Below are positions 1 through 12,411 of a stretch of 64,000 nucleotides of DNA, in pieces. Source of the DNA: Aliivibrio finisterrensis (GTDB taxonomy: Bacteria > Pseudomonadota > Gammaproteobacteria > Enterobacterales > Vibrionaceae). The stretch lies in the NCBI RefSeq assembly GCF_008933155.1, contig NZ_WBVP01000004.1:225839-289838 (forward strand), read 5' to 3'. Below the pieces are notes generated by a model. The model was not told the DNA's origin and searched no databases. It was given only the letters and a program-made list of their open reading frames with translations. Both the position numbers and the translations under genes were made by a program. Position 1 is the stretch's first letter. Each line of letters begins with the position of its first letter.

Positions 1-557
1 TTAGAAGATGTTATCGATTTGTTAGAATCAACATACTCCTTAGGTTTCGGATTTTCAACCTTTTTTGTGCTTTCTTTTTGATCAGTTGATGTTTTTTTAT
101 TGCTGGAAGTTACCGATTTCGAGCTACTGATAGGCTTATTATTAGCAACAGGAACTACCGCAACCGCTGTTGCAGTGGTTGTTGGCGAGGTGTTCTTTTT
201 ACTAACTAAATGCCCATCATCACCATAAGCCGGAGCGACATACTTGGGGCCCCATAATTTTATTTTTTGGCCAGGATGAATCACATATGGTGCTTGAAGT
301 TCATTATAGGCAATCAATTCTTTGACATCTTTATTGGTAACATAAGAGATAAAATACAGTGTATCTCCCTTTTCAACTCGATAATAACTGCCTCGATAGC
401 TACCACGTTCAGCGCCCCCATAAGAGGAAGTGCTCGTATTATTAACACTAGATACGGGAGCAGGACGGTGCGGCCCCATAGAGCAACCCGAAAGTAATAA
501 ACTAAAAAGTGCAGCCATGAGCCACAAACGAGAGGGGATAAATATCATCTTATTCAT
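1..557 (-). CDS. nlpD: NlpD murein hydrolase activator lipoprotein (C-terminus outside window)
   Basis: Outer-membrane lipoprotein that activates the septal amidase AmiC during cell separation. The frame opens at ATG 557 and stays open to the window edge, so about 185 N-terminal residues are visible. They hold a signal peptide with lipobox LLLSGC, then a LysM peptidoglycan-binding domain recognisable by YRVEKGDTLYFISY and the end motif HPGQKIKLW, then a low-complexity Thr/Ser/Lys linker. The catalytically inactive M23 peptidase domain must lie to the left. It is the third gene of surE-pcm-nlpD; in Vibrio and E. coli rpoS follows, and rpoS promoters lie inside nlpD. The start could also be the ATG three codons later. 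Confidence 0.9.
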   Translation of the reverse strand, partial: MNKMIFIPSRLWLMAALFSLLLSGCSMGPHRPAPVSSVNNTSTSSYGGAERGSYRGSYYRVEKGDTLYFISYVTNKDVKELIAYNELQAPYVIHPGQKIKLWGPKYVAPAYGDDGHLVSKKNTSPTTTATAVAVVPVANNKPISSSKSVTSSNKKTSTDQKESTKKVENPKPKEYVDSNKSITSS

Positions 558-562
558 TACTA

Positions 563-1192
563 CTATGCTAATTCACCTGCAACTAATGGAACAAAGCGTA
601 CCTCTTCAATAGTTTCAGAGCTGAACTCATCACCATGTCGAAGAATAAGCAATAAATGCTGTGTTTCCTCACCGATAGGGATCACTAATCGCCCCCCATC
701 TTTAAGTTGCCATAATAAGTCACTAGGAATCGACTCAGCAGCAGCGGTTACAATTATCGCATCAAATGGACCTTTGCTTGCCCAGCCTTGCCAACCATCG
801 CCATGCTTTGTTGATACATTATAAATATCTAGTTGTTTTAAAAGCCGTTTTGCATTCCATTGTAATGATTTAATACGCTCTATTGAGTTTACATGATCAA
901 GTAATTGCGCTAATACCGCAGTCTGATAGCCCGACCCGGTACCAATCTCAAGAACAGTAGAATCACGCTGCAAAGCAAGAAGCTCTGTCATTTTAGCGAC
1001 AATATAAGGTTGAGAGATTGTCTGCCCTTCACCAATAGGAAGCGCATTATTTTGATAAGCTTGATGAGCTAATGCTTCAGATACAAAGCGCTCGCGCGGT
1101 AAAGCTCGAATCGCAGCCAGTACCTGCTCATTTTGAATGCCTTGTTGACGTAAAAATTGAACGAGCAATTCAGTACGCGAATTATTCATCAT
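563..1192 (-). CDS. pcm: Protein-L-isoaspartate O-methyltransferase
   Basis: SAM-dependent methyltransferase that methylates L-isoaspartyl residues formed by protein ageing, so that they can revert to aspartate. Its 209 residues match the family length. SAM motif [10 protein letters not shown], is at about residues 80-88, preceded by the family signature [15 protein letters not shown]. The gene overlaps the end of surE by 4 bp (ATGA), which suggests translational coupling, and nlpD starts 5 bp after its stop. The surE-pcm pairing is conserved in gamma-proteobacteria and fits a stationary-phase survival role. Confidence 0.96.
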   Translation of the reverse strand: MMNNSRTELLVQFLRQQGIQNEQVLAAIRALPRERFVSEALAHQAYQNNALPIGEGQTISQPYIVAKMTELLALQRDSTVLEIGTGSGYQTAVLAQLLDHVNSIERIKSLQWNAKRLLKQLDIYNVSTKHGDGWQGWASKGPFDAIIVTAAAESIPSDLLWQLKDGGRLVIPIGEETQHLLLILRHGDEFSSETIEEVRFVPLVAGELA

Positions 1193-1950
1193 TTAGCACT
1201 CTCTATTGATAACCAATCCGCCATCATGCCCAAGGAGTCATGAGCGGTTAAATCGACTTGCAGCGGAGTAATCGACACCTGATTATGTTTAATCGCATAA
1301 AAATCAGTCCCTTTGCCTGCATCTTGTTTTTTACCAGGAGGGCCTAACCAATAAATCGTTTCGCCACGAGGATCTGTTGCTTTAATCATACTTTCTGAAT
1401 GATGTCTTGCACCTAAACGAGTCACTTCCCAAGACGTTATTTGTGCATAAGCACAATCGGGGACGTTAACGTTTAATACCCTCTCCGTTGTTAGCGGTTT
1501 TTCTATATGATTGCGCACTAACTCTAAGGCAACTTGAGCGGCGGTATCAAAATGATTACGCCCTACTAATGACATGGCAATTGCGGGTAATCCAAGAAAG
1601 TGCCCTTCTGTTGCGGCAGCAACCGTTCCGGAATAAAGCGTATCGTCTCCCAGATTCGCACCATGATTAATACCAGCAATAATTAAATCAGGTAGGTTGT
1701 CTTTCATTAATTCATTCAATGCAAAGTGTACACTATCGGTTGGTGTGCCTTGCACTGAATGAATATTTGTTTCAATTTGGCGAACTCGAAGTGGAGATTC
1801 AAGAGTTAAGGAATTTGATGCACCAGAACGATTACGATCAGGAGCAACAATGGTAATATCCGCAATATCTGATAATACGGCCGCGAGAGTATTTATCCCC
1901 TCAGCAAAGACACCATCATCATTACTTAACAATATGCGTAACTTATTCAC
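1189..1950 (-). CDS. surE: SurE 5'/3'-nucleotidase
   Basis: Metal-dependent nucleoside monophosphate phosphatase with exopolyphosphatase activity, linked to stationary-phase survival. The N-terminal metal-binding motif LLSNDDG (residues 7-13) and the downstream [10 protein letters not shown] signature are intact; 253 residues is normal. It begins about 30 bp after the truD stop and overlaps pcm by 4 bp, so it is probably in one transcription unit with ispD-ispF-truD. Confidence 0.96.
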   Translation of the reverse strand: MNKLRILLSNDDGVFAEGINTLAAVLSDIADITIVAPDRNRSGASNSLTLESPLRVRQIETNIHSVQGTPTDSVHFALNELMKDNLPDLIIAGINHGANLGDDTLYSGTVAAATEGHFLGLPAIAMSLVGRNHFDTAAQVALELVRNHIEKPLTTERVLNVNVPDCAYAQITSWEVTRLGARHHSESMIKATDPRGETIYWLGPPGKKQDAGKGTDFYAIKHNQVSITPLQVDLTAHDSLGMMADWLSIESAK

Positions 1951-1980
1951 TCTATCTCCATTCCTTTCTTTAAAATTGAA

Positions 1981-3027
1981 TTACTCGTATGTACGTTCTA
2001 CTTCAATTTCTTGTAATAGTTCACGCATAATTACGGTTGCAAAACTGCCCGATGTTAAAGAGAAATTAAGCGTTAACGTATCGCCTTCAGCTGACCAACT
2101 AAGATTCTCTGGATGTAACTCAACAGCACGACGCTCATGGCGCATACGGTTACCACGGATTAAGGCCATTAAATCTGGTTCAGCATCAAGTTGTGGTTGC
2201 TCTAGAGTTAATGCAGTTTCACTTGTTGGTAATTGATTATCACCTGCTAATGCAGCACTAATTGACCAGTCACCATTTTGAACTTTTTGAATATTCTCTT
2301 CCGAGGTTACATTCTCATTAACCGTACGACCATTTTCATCAAGGAGAATATCACCATCAACAGGCTGAGTGAAGTAACCCTCTGTTATTCTTTGAGAAAC
2401 AATATGATTGAAAATCCATGAACGAGCGGCTGATAAATAGAAGCTACGTTTTGTATTATCACGAGTTCGTACATTTTCACGACCCCAACGGCGAGCTTCT
2501 GTTACGTTATTGCCTTCATGACCAAAACGTTGAGCACCAAAATAGTTTGGCACTCCAGTTAACTTCACTTTTTCTAAACGAGCTAATACATCTTCCATGT
2601 CAGTCACTTCAGTTGCAATTAACTGGAAGCTATTTCCTAGAAGATCACCAGGACGCAATTTTTTGTTATGGCGCGTCATTTCTAAAATTTCAACACCTGG
2701 GTGCGTAGCTTCAAACAAAGCAAATTTAAGATGATCACTTTTTGGTAAATGAACACTCAACCATTGCTCTGTTATTGCATGACGGTCTTTAAGGCCAGCC
2801 CAACTAATATCTTTTGATTTTACACCACAAAACTTTGCTAGCTCGTTTGCTACATACTTAGTGTTTTCACCCGTTTTACGGATCTTAACCATTAAGTGTT
2901 CACCCTTTCCTGTGAACGTAAAACCTAATACTTCTTTAACGATAAAATGCTCAGGTAATTGCTTTAATTTACCTGTCGCCACTGGCTTTCCGTATAACCA
3001 CGAAAAAGTAGACATAATGTCTGACAT
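1981..3027 (-). CDS. truD: tRNA pseudouridine(13) synthase TruD
   Basis: Makes pseudouridine at position 13 of tRNA-Glu. The catalytic Asp is in the motif AGLKDRHA (D81 with this start), and the family motif NYFGAQRFG is present in the middle. Length is 348 residues. An in-frame Met five codons in (MSTFSWLYGKP) is an alternative start; the outer ATG has a moderate purine-rich site (AAGAGA) ahead of it. It lies 12 bp after ispF, the same ispD-ispF-truD-surE order as in E. coli. Confidence 0.95.
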   Translation of the reverse strand: MSDIMSTFSWLYGKPVATGKLKQLPEHFIVKEVLGFTFTGKGEHLMVKIRKTGENTKYVANELAKFCGVKSKDISWAGLKDRHAITEQWLSVHLPKSDHLKFALFEATHPGVEILEMTRHNKKLRPGDLLGNSFQLIATEVTDMEDVLARLEKVKLTGVPNYFGAQRFGHEGNNVTEARRWGRENVRTRDNTKRSFYLSAARSWIFNHIVSQRITEGYFTQPVDGDILLDENGRTVNENVTSEENIQKVQNGDWSISAALAGDNQLPTSETALTLEQPQLDAEPDLMALIRGNRMRHERRAVELHPENLSWSAEGDTLTLNFSLTSGSFATVIMRELLQEIEVERTYE

Positions 3028-3039
3028 AGAATGAATCTC

Positions 3040-3516
3040 TTAAGATGCGTTAACTAATAGCACTACTGCTTCACAAGCAATGCCTTCTTTTCTTCCTGTA
3101 AAACCTAGACGTTCAGATGTTGTTGCTTTTACATTCACGTTGTCTAAGCCGGTTTCTAAATCTTCGGCAATAGCAGCACACATAGCTTGAATATGAGGAG
3201 CCATTTTAGGTGCCTGAGCAATGATAGTGACATCAGCGTTACCGAGCACTAAACCCTTCTCTTTTACTCGACGATAAACATCTCTTAGCAAAGCTCGGCT
3301 ATCCGCCCCTTTCCATTTATCATCAGTATCTGGGAAATGACGACCGATATCACCTTCTGCAATCGCGCCTAATAAGGCATCACATAAAGCGTGCAGAGCA
3401 ACATCACCATCAGAGTGCGCAATAAGCCCTTGTTCATAAGGAACGCTAACCCCGCCGATAATTACAGGACCTTCACCACCAAATTTATGTACATCAAATC
3501 CGTGTCCAATTCTCAT
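3040..3516 (-). CDS. ispF: 2-C-methyl-D-erythritol 2,4-cyclodiphosphate synthase
   Basis: Fifth enzyme of the MEP isoprenoid pathway; forms the cyclodiphosphate with loss of CMP. Metal ligands are visible: GFDVH gives D8 and H10, and [11 protein letters not shown] gives H34 and H42. It has 158 residues, typical of the homotrimeric enzyme. Its start overlaps the ispD stop by one base (TAATG), so translation of the two consecutive pathway enzymes is probably coupled. Confidence 0.97.
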   Translation of the reverse strand: MRIGHGFDVHKFGGEGPVIIGGVSVPYEQGLIAHSDGDVALHALCDALLGAIAEGDIGRHFPDTDDKWKGADSRALLRDVYRRVKEKGLVLGNADVTIIAQAPKMAPHIQAMCAAIAEDLETGLDNVNVKATTSERLGFTGRKEGIACEAVVLLVNAS

Positions 3517-4235
3517 TATTTGGTTTCCTTTTTCATTTTTTGAAGATAGAACGCTGCTAAATCAAGATCTTCTGGCTGGGTGATCTTTAAGTTATCGGCA
3601 CGGCCTTGAACCAATTTAGGTTGATGCCCCATCAACTCAATAGCTGAAGATTCATCGGTTATTGATAGCCCCTTATCTAGCCCTGTTTTTAAAGCTAAAT
3701 AAAGCAGTTCTGTGGTAAATAACTGTGGCGTAAGTGCATGCCATAATACACTACGATCGATAGTCTTCTCTATTGTTGTATCTGTATTTTCTTGTTTCAT
3801 TGTATCCCGAACTGGCGTCGCTAATATACCGCCTACGTGCTCTGGAATAACGTCATCAATCAACTTTTCAATATCAGAATGACGGATGCAAGGACGAGCG
3901 GCATCATGGACCATAACCCATTCAGTTAATTGATTTTCTTGAACATACGATAGGCCGGATAATACGGAGTCGGCTCTTTCTTTACCACCAGAGACTCGAA
4001 TAACACGACTGTCTTGCGCAATAGCAAGCTCAGGAAAGTAGGGATCTCCATCGGTAATAGCAACAACCACATTTTCAATCAAAGGATAAGAAAGGAGCTG
4101 TTCGATGGTATGCTCTAAGACGGTTTTTCCATTTAAAACTAAATATTGCTTTGGGCGCTCCGCTTTCATGCGGCTACCAACACCTGCTGCTGGAACTATT
4201 GCAACAATAGAAGACGGTTTGGTTGATGTCATCAA
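3516..4235 (-). CDS. ispD: 2-C-methyl-D-erythritol 4-phosphate cytidylyltransferase
   Basis: Third MEP pathway enzyme; transfers CMP from CTP to methylerythritol phosphate. The nucleotidyltransferase signature PAAGVGSRM is at residues 15-23, with the two lysines of KAERPKQYL (24 and 29) and the conserved VHDAARP motif. Length is 239 residues. It starts directly after the ftsB stop, with no spacer, in the widely conserved ftsB-ispD-ispF cluster. Confidence 0.97.
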   Translation of the reverse strand: MMTSTKPSSIVAIVPAAGVGSRMKAERPKQYLVLNGKTVLEHTIEQLLSYPLIENVVVAITDGDPYFPELAIAQDSRVIRVSGGKERADSVLSGLSYVQENQLTEWVMVHDAARPCIRHSDIEKLIDDVIPEHVGGILATPVRDTMKQENTDTTIEKTIDRSVLWHALTPQLFTTELLYLALKTGLDKGLSITDESSAIELMGHQPKLVQGRADNLKITQPEDLDLAAFYLQKMKKETK

Positions 4236-4520
4236 TTAACCCTCACTATTTTCATCTATGATTCGGTAAAAAGTTTCGCCTTTTTTTATCATTCCCAATT
4301 CATGACGGGCTCTTTCTTCAATCGCTTCTGAGCCTTTTTTCAAATCGTCAATCTCAGCAAACATCTGTTGATTACGATTTCTAAGCCCTTGATTCACTTC
4401 TTCTTGTAAAGCGACATCACTTGATACTTGCGAATAATCGGACATTCCATTTTTTCCAAACCATAAGGTGTATTGCAACCACCCTAAAGCAATCAATAAG
4501 AAAATGGCAAATGTACGCAT
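4236..4520 (-). CDS. ftsB: Cell division protein FtsB
   Basis: Bitopic inner-membrane protein of the FtsQBL divisome subcomplex. Its 94 residues show a short cytoplasmic tip, one transmembrane segment (about residues 3-20, ending in LQYTLWFG) and a periplasmic coiled coil (about 30-70), followed by the conserved [14 protein letters not shown] motif. First gene of the ispD-ispF-truD-surE-pcm-nlpD run; the eno terminator stands just upstream. Confidence 0.95.
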   Translation of the reverse strand: MRTFAIFLLIALGWLQYTLWFGKNGMSDYSQVSSDVALQEEVNQGLRNRNQQMFAEIDDLKKGSEAIEERARHELGMIKKGETFYRIIDENSEG

Positions 4521-4602
4521 AATGGCTCCGAAAATAAGAAATGATAAAAGAAAGCTAACTATATCAATCCATCATTAGAACTTCACTAGCTGTCTTACTG
4601 AA

Positions 4603-4637
4603 ATAAAAAAAACCGCCTCAAATGAGACGGTTTTTAT
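4603..4637 (-). terminator. Intrinsic terminator after eno
   Basis: On the minus strand the stem AACCGTCTCA / TGAGGCGGTT (plus positions 4611-4620 and 4623-4632) is followed by eight T residues. It lies about 60 bp after the eno stop and before ftsB, so it separates the two units. Confidence 0.85.
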
Positions 4638-4692
4638 ATCTAAATTCTAATCGAACGATTAAAGAATCAAGTCATACTCTCAAAAATTGAGA

Positions 4693-6006
<1,314 letters not shown>

Positions 6007-6032
6007 TTATCTTTAATTTAAAAGCTAAAAAT

Positions 6033-6055
6033 AGCTGCTACAACATTGAGCAGCT
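6033..6055 (-). promoter_or_regulatory. Hairpin in pyrG-eno spacer
   Basis: Perfect 7-bp inverted repeat AGCTGCT / AGCAGCT with a 9-nt loop, followed on the minus strand by ATTTTTAG. It is too weak to be a convincing full terminator. It could be partial attenuation or a processing site that lets eno be expressed independently of pyrG. Confidence 0.4.
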
Positions 6056-6070
6056 ATCCGTAATATCCTA

Positions 6071-7714
<1,644 letters not shown>

Positions 7715-7842
7715 TTACCTGAAATTGGTGTAATGAGGAATAAAAATGGATTTCATCTGGACGGGAAGTGAATATACCAGAACCGCTTTATCGCCACAAC
7801 GTGAAAAGTATCACAGTTAATTGATTTATTTTTTGCTCCAAA

Positions 7843-8670
7843 TCAATTCCGCTCGCTTCGCTTCACATTTTCCCATTCAGAGTCTAGTTCATTTAAATCA
7901 CATTGCTCTATTTTTTTATTCTTTTTGGCGACGTTCGCTTCAATTTGACGAAAACGACGCTCGAATTTATCATTTGCTTTACATAAAGCTTGCTCTGGAT
8001 TTTTTCCTAAATGACGTGAAAAATTTACTGTAGCAAAAAGTAAATCCCCCAATTCTTCTTCCAGTTTGGCTTCATTTCTCGGCTTTTTCAGTGCCTCTTC
8101 TAACACCTCTGCCACTTCTTCATTTACTTTATCTGCAACTGGCTGTAATTCATCCCAATCAAAACCAACTTTAGCACATTGCTTTTGGATTTTATTTGCT
8201 CGTAATAGCCCAGGTAAAGCAGTAGGCACTGAGTCTAATATGCTCCCTTGCTCTTGGGGTATGCTGCTTAACGCTTCTTTTTCTAAACGCTCTTGTTGCT
8301 TTACTTTATCCCAATTCGCTGTTATTTCCTCTTCTGATGAGAACACTTCATCACTAAATACATGAGGATGACGACGAACTAATTTTTCATTTAATGTATC
8401 AACCACATCATTAAAATCAAATAATTGCTTCTCTCGTGCTAATTGAGAATAGAAGATCACTTGAAAAAGTAAATCCCCCAACTCTTCTTTTAAGTTATCC
8501 CAATCTTTTTTATGTATCGCATCCACCACTTCGTAAGTTTCTTCAATGGTGTGAGGAATAATCGAATCAAAGGTTTGCTTTCTATCCCACGGACAACCGG
8601 ACTCTTTGTCACGCAATTGCGCCATAATAGAAAGTAAGTGTCCAATGTTATTTGAAGTTGTCATATCCAT
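7843..8670 (-). CDS. mazG: Nucleoside triphosphate pyrophosphohydrolase MazG
   Basis: Hydrolyses NTPs and dNTPs to monophosphates; in E. coli it also modulates ppGpp levels. Two tandem MazG domains are visible: the first with [11 protein letters not shown] and [10 protein letters not shown], the second with [12 protein letters not shown]. The EExxE metal-binding helices are intact ([18 protein letters not shown]). It has 275 residues, close to the E. coli 263. It sits upstream of pyrG and downstream of the flagellin gene, which has its own terminator. Confidence 0.95.
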   Translation of the reverse strand: MDMTTSNNIGHLLSIMAQLRDKESGCPWDRKQTFDSIIPHTIEETYEVVDAIHKKDWDNLKEELGDLLFQVIFYSQLAREKQLFDFNDVVDTLNEKLVRRHPHVFSDEVFSSEEEITANWDKVKQQERLEKEALSSIPQEQGSILDSVPTALPGLLRANKIQKQCAKVGFDWDELQPVADKVNEEVAEVLEEALKKPRNEAKLEEELGDLLFATVNFSRHLGKNPEQALCKANDKFERRFRQIEANVAKKNKKIEQCDLNELDSEWENVKRSERN

Positions 8671-8690
8671 TCCCTACAATTTAAAAACAA

Positions 8691-8724
8691 AAAAAGCGGT
8701 AACCATTATAGTCACCGCTTTTTT
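8691..8724 (-). terminator. Terminator after the flagellin gene
   Basis: Stem AAAGCGGT (8693-8700) / ACCGCTTT (8714-8721), flanked by an A-run on the left and a T-run on the right, so it can act on either strand. It isolates flaF from mazG-pyrG. Confidence 0.85.
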
Positions 8725-8765
8725 AAAAATACATTCGCCTTAAATTAAGAAGGCTTTTTGTTAAC

Positions 8766-9899
8766 TTAACCTAATAAGCTCATTGCCATGCTTGGCGCTT
8801 GTTTTGCTTGTGCTAGGATTGACGAACTTGATTGACTTAAAATTTGTGTCTTCGTTAAGTTTGTTGTCTCTTTAGCAAAATCAGTGTCTTTAATTTGGCT
8901 ATTTGAGTCTGTAATATTTTCGTTAATGTTAGTTAAGTTTTTAACTGCACTTTCAAAACGGTTTTGGAATGCACCTAATGAAGCACGATTACCATCAACG
9001 AATTCAAGAGCGGCATCAATCACATCAATCGAACGCTGTGCGCCACCAACGGTTGTTAGGTCCATAGATGCAACAGTATCGTCTGACTCGCCGCCCATTT
9101 TTAATTCATTCGCTAGAGAGCCATTGAACTCTAATGGTGAAGAGATAGTTTCACCTGACATAAATACTTGTAATACGCCATCTTCAGTTACCGATGCGCT
9201 TAGCTCGTTCGTTTGACCGTTAATGTAAGTGGCTAATTCTTCAATATCATCACCCGCTTTTGCTGAGATGTTGATTTCTTGAGAATTACCGTTTTTATCA
9301 TTGTATGTCACATTAAACTGCGTGTTTTCTGCACCTACTTTCCAGTTGATATCGCGGCCTTCTTCAGCGAAGTAAGATTTCCCCCCCATTGTCGCTTCGT
9401 CAGCACGCATACTGTTTAATGTCATTGCTACTGCTTCACCTGAATCAGCACCAATTTGGAAAGACTTAGTTCCAAACTCACCATTGATTAAACGGGTACC
9501 AGCAAAAGAAGTGGTTTCTGCAATACGATTCAGCTCATCAGTCAGTGAACTGGCTTCTTCTTGCATTGCTTTACGATCTGCGTCTGTATTTGAACCATTC
9601 GCTGATTGAAGAGATAAATCACGTAAACGTTGAAGGACATTTGTTGTTTCTTTCATTGCGCCTTCTGCTGTTTGTGCAATTGACATACCGTCGTTAGCGT
9701 TACGAACCGCAACATCTAAACCACGAGATTGTGCCGTCATACGATTTGAGATCTGCAGACCAGAAGCATCATCAGCAGCGCTGTTGATTTTTGAACCTGA
9801 AGACAATTTCTCCATTGAGTCAGTTTGTGCAGCAGTTGCATTGTTCATGTAACGTTGTGCTGTCATTGCTGAGATGTTTGTATTTACTGAAATTGACAT
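8766..9899 (-). CDS. flaF: Flagellin (stand-alone flaF-type gene)
   Basis: Structural subunit of the polar flagellar filament. The conserved D0/D1 N-terminus begins [18 protein letters not shown] and carries the [19 protein letters not shown] signature; the C-terminal D1/D0 domain ends in [16 protein letters not shown]. The central variable domain is short. The frame extends 8 codons upstream (to 9923), but the family start is ATG 9899, giving 377 residues. It stands alone between relA and mazG, away from any flagellar cluster in this window, with its own sigma-28 promoter and terminator. V. fischeri is known to have one flagellin gene (flaF) apart from flaA-E; the symbol rests on that context. 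Confidence 0.9.
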   Translation of the reverse strand: MSISVNTNISAMTAQRYMNNATAAQTDSMEKLSSGSKINSAADDASGLQISNRMTAQSRGLDVAVRNANDGMSIAQTAEGAMKETTNVLQRLRDLSLQSANGSNTDADRKAMQEEASSLTDELNRIAETTSFAGTRLINGEFGTKSFQIGADSGEAVAMTLNSMRADEATMGGKSYFAEEGRDINWKVGAENTQFNVTYNDKNGNSQEINISAKAGDDIEELATYINGQTNELSASVTEDGVLQVFMSGETISSPLEFNGSLANELKMGGESDDTVASMDLTTVGGAQRSIDVIDAALEFVDGNRASLGAFQNRFESAVKNLTNINENITDSNSQIKDTDFAKETTNLTKTQILSQSSSSILAQAKQAPSMAMSLLG

Positions 9900-9969
9900 A
9901 ATGTTTGCTCCGGTCGGCTTCACTTATTGTTATAGGATAGAAGCCTATAATTCATCGTTGATACTTATA

Positions 9970-9996
9970 TTTACGGCCTGCCATTTCAGAACTTGA
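9970..9996 (-). promoter_or_regulatory. Sigma-28 (FliA) promoter of the flagellin gene
   Basis: Minus strand reads TCAAGTTC, an 11-nt spacer, then GCCGTAAA. The enterobacterial FliA consensus is TAAAGTTT-N11-GCCGATAA, so the spacing is exact and both elements match well. It lies about 70 bp before the ATG at 9899. Confidence 0.85.
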
Positions 9997-10007
9997 GATT
10001 TTTTTTC

Positions 10008-10045
10008 AATAAAAAAGCCGAATGCAATTGAATGTATTCGGCTTT
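10008..10045 (-). terminator. Terminator after relA
   Basis: Minus-strand stem AAAGCCGAAT / ATTCGGCTTT (10014-10023 and 10036-10045), followed by a T-run. It lies between the relA stop and the flagellin promoter. Confidence 0.8.
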
Positions 10046-10102
10046 AAAATATAAATATTATTTTTCAATAGCTTAACGATAACTATTCAAGTGATAAATT
10101 TA

Positions 10103-12340
10103 TTATGAAAGTCGTGTAGCTTCTATTACATCCTTCACTTGCTCTACTCGTGTGAGCAATCGAACCAAGATATCAGCATTAAAAACCTCAAGATCAAAGT
10201 CCATGATCAACAGTTGTTTCTTATGATCATTTCGACTCTTCATCCCAGAAACCTTCACTTTTTCATTGGCAAACAAACTGGTGAGATCTTTTAGCAAACC
10301 TGAACGATCCATTGCAGTCACTCGTAGCGTCAGTATGTAAGACCCTTCAAAACCTGTGCCCCACACCGTGTCAATAATACGTTCAGCGGCATGATGACGC
10401 AGTTCGTTTAATTGATCACAATCGCTACGGTGAACCGAAATGCCACGCCCTTGTGTAATGTAGCCAGAAATTGGGTCGCCAGGGATCGGCTGACAACAAC
10501 GAGCAAGGTGAGTCATTAGGTTATCAACCCCTTCAACGACAACCGCATCATTACGCTTTTTATTTTGCGCTTGAGCCTGTGCCTGTGCTTTGGCTTCTAA
10601 CTCTTGCAGTTGTTCGCGTGCCTTTTGATCTTCTTGCTCAGCAGTCGGTTTATTCACTAACGCATTAATATGATTAATCACTTGGTTAATACGTAAGTCA
10701 CCGCTGCCAACACCTGCAAAAAGCTCATCTGTCGAGTTCACATTAAAACGCTTAAGTGCATAACGCTCGGCGTCTTTTAATGTACCGCCAATCTTAGCAA
10801 GCTCTGTTTCTAAGATCTCTTTACCTGCATCAAGATTCTTCTCTCGACTCTGCTTTCTAAACCATGCGTTAATTTTAGCGCGAGCACGGCCAGAGTTAAC
10901 AAAACCTAATGTTGGGTTTAACCAATCTCGTGATGGATTCGGCTCTTTTTGTGTGATAATTTCAACTTGATCACCCATACTCAATTGATGCGTAAATGGA
11001 ACGATTCGTCCCCCTACTTTTGCACCGATACAACGATGTCCGACTTCTGAGTGAATATGGTAAGCAAAGTCTAACGGTGTTGCACCCATTGGTAAATCGA
11101 CGACATCGCCACGAGGCGTAAAGGCATAAACACGATCATCAAACACTTGACTGCGAAGTTCATCCAGCATTTCGCCAGAATCAGACATCTCTTCTTGCCA
11201 ATCAAGCAGCTTACGTAACCATGTAATTTTTTCGTCGTAACCACTGCGACTGCTGTTTGATGAACCTTCTTTGTATTTCCAGTGCGCGGCAACGCCTAGC
11301 TCTGAATCTTCATGCATATCCTTGGTACGGATCTGGATTTCAATCGTCTTCCCTTCAGGGCCCAATACCACGGTGTGGATAGACTGATATCCATTAGGCT
11401 TAGGATTCGCTACATAATCATCAAATTCGCTTGGCAAATGCTTAAATTTGGTATGAACAACACCAAGAGCCGCATAACAATCTTGCAGTTTGTCAGCAAT
11501 AATACGAACCGCACGCACATCAAACAGCTCATCAAATGCTAAGCTCTTTTTCTGCATCTTGCGCCAAATACTATAGATGTGTTTAGGACGTCCACTCACC
11601 TCTGCATTGATGTTGTACTCTTGCATTTCATCACTGAGTCCTGTGACAAAATCCTCGATATACTGCTCACGAACAATGCGTCGCTCAGATAACTGCTTAG
11701 CTATTTTCTTATAAGTATCAGGGTATTGATAACGAAAAGAATAATCTTCAATTTCCCACTTTAATTGACCAATACCTAAACGATTTGCTAATGGTGCATA
11801 TAGGTTATTACACTCTTTTGCTGCAGCACGTCGCACTTCATCGGGTTCATTTTTCACTTCACGTAAATTACAAATACGCTCTGCTAATTTTATGATCACA
11901 CAGCGAAAGTCATCCACCATTGCAAGTAGCATTCGACGAATATTATCCACCTGAGAAGAGGCAGACTCCGCATCTACGGACGCATTTAATTGACCAATAG
12001 CGTCCATCTCTTCAACGCCATCAATCAATTTTTCAATTTCTTTATTGTAGTTCTCAGTTAACGTTTCTCTATCTAACACACCAGAGGAAACTACGGGGAA
12101 TAACTGAGCTGCAATAAGTGTTGGCTTATCCATGCTTAAGGTGATCAATATTTCGATCATCTCACGACCACGCCATAGCAAGAGCTGTCCTTCTTCATGA
12201 GAAGCAACTAACTCTTCACATTGCTTATACACCTCAGTCAATTTTTTTGAGGTGTTTTTATCTTGTCCAAGACTGGTGATCCATTCACCTAACTCGAACT
12301 CTTCATTTTCCTTAAGATGTGCTCCGCGAACTGCGACCAT
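10103..12340 (-). CDS. relA: GTP pyrophosphokinase RelA
   Basis: Ribosome-associated (p)ppGpp synthetase of the stringent response. Order: N-terminal pseudo-hydrolase domain; synthetase domain with the motif EFDDYVANPKPNGYQSIH (the acidic EFDD form typical of monofunctional RelA rather than bifunctional SpoT); TGS domain starting VYAFTPRGDVVDLP; zinc-finger-like segment HLARCCQPIPGD; C-terminal ACT domain. 745 residues is standard. It lies downstream of rlmD and upstream of the flagellin gene. E. coli relA is followed by mazEF; here the flagellin gene is in that place. Confidence 0.97.
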   Translation of the reverse strand: MVAVRGAHLKENEEFELGEWITSLGQDKNTSKKLTEVYKQCEELVASHEEGQLLLWRGREMIEILITLSMDKPTLIAAQLFPVVSSGVLDRETLTENYNKEIEKLIDGVEEMDAIGQLNASVDAESASSQVDNIRRMLLAMVDDFRCVIIKLAERICNLREVKNEPDEVRRAAAKECNNLYAPLANRLGIGQLKWEIEDYSFRYQYPDTYKKIAKQLSERRIVREQYIEDFVTGLSDEMQEYNINAEVSGRPKHIYSIWRKMQKKSLAFDELFDVRAVRIIADKLQDCYAALGVVHTKFKHLPSEFDDYVANPKPNGYQSIHTVVLGPEGKTIEIQIRTKDMHEDSELGVAAHWKYKEGSSNSSRSGYDEKITWLRKLLDWQEEMSDSGEMLDELRSQVFDDRVYAFTPRGDVVDLPMGATPLDFAYHIHSEVGHRCIGAKVGGRIVPFTHQLSMGDQVEIITQKEPNPSRDWLNPTLGFVNSGRARAKINAWFRKQSREKNLDAGKEILETELAKIGGTLKDAERYALKRFNVNSTDELFAGVGSGDLRINQVINHINALVNKPTAEQEDQKAREQLQELEAKAQAQAQAQNKKRNDAVVVEGVDNLMTHLARCCQPIPGDPISGYITQGRGISVHRSDCDQLNELRHHAAERIIDTVWGTGFEGSYILTLRVTAMDRSGLLKDLTSLFANEKVKVSGMKSRNDHKKQLLIMDFDLEVFNADILVRLLTRVEQVKDVIEATRLS

Positions 12341-12411
12341 GTCCGTTTCCTATAATCCAATTTTATAATGATTCTTTTAGACTGATTAAGCGTAGTTAGG
12401 GTTACCGCTAA

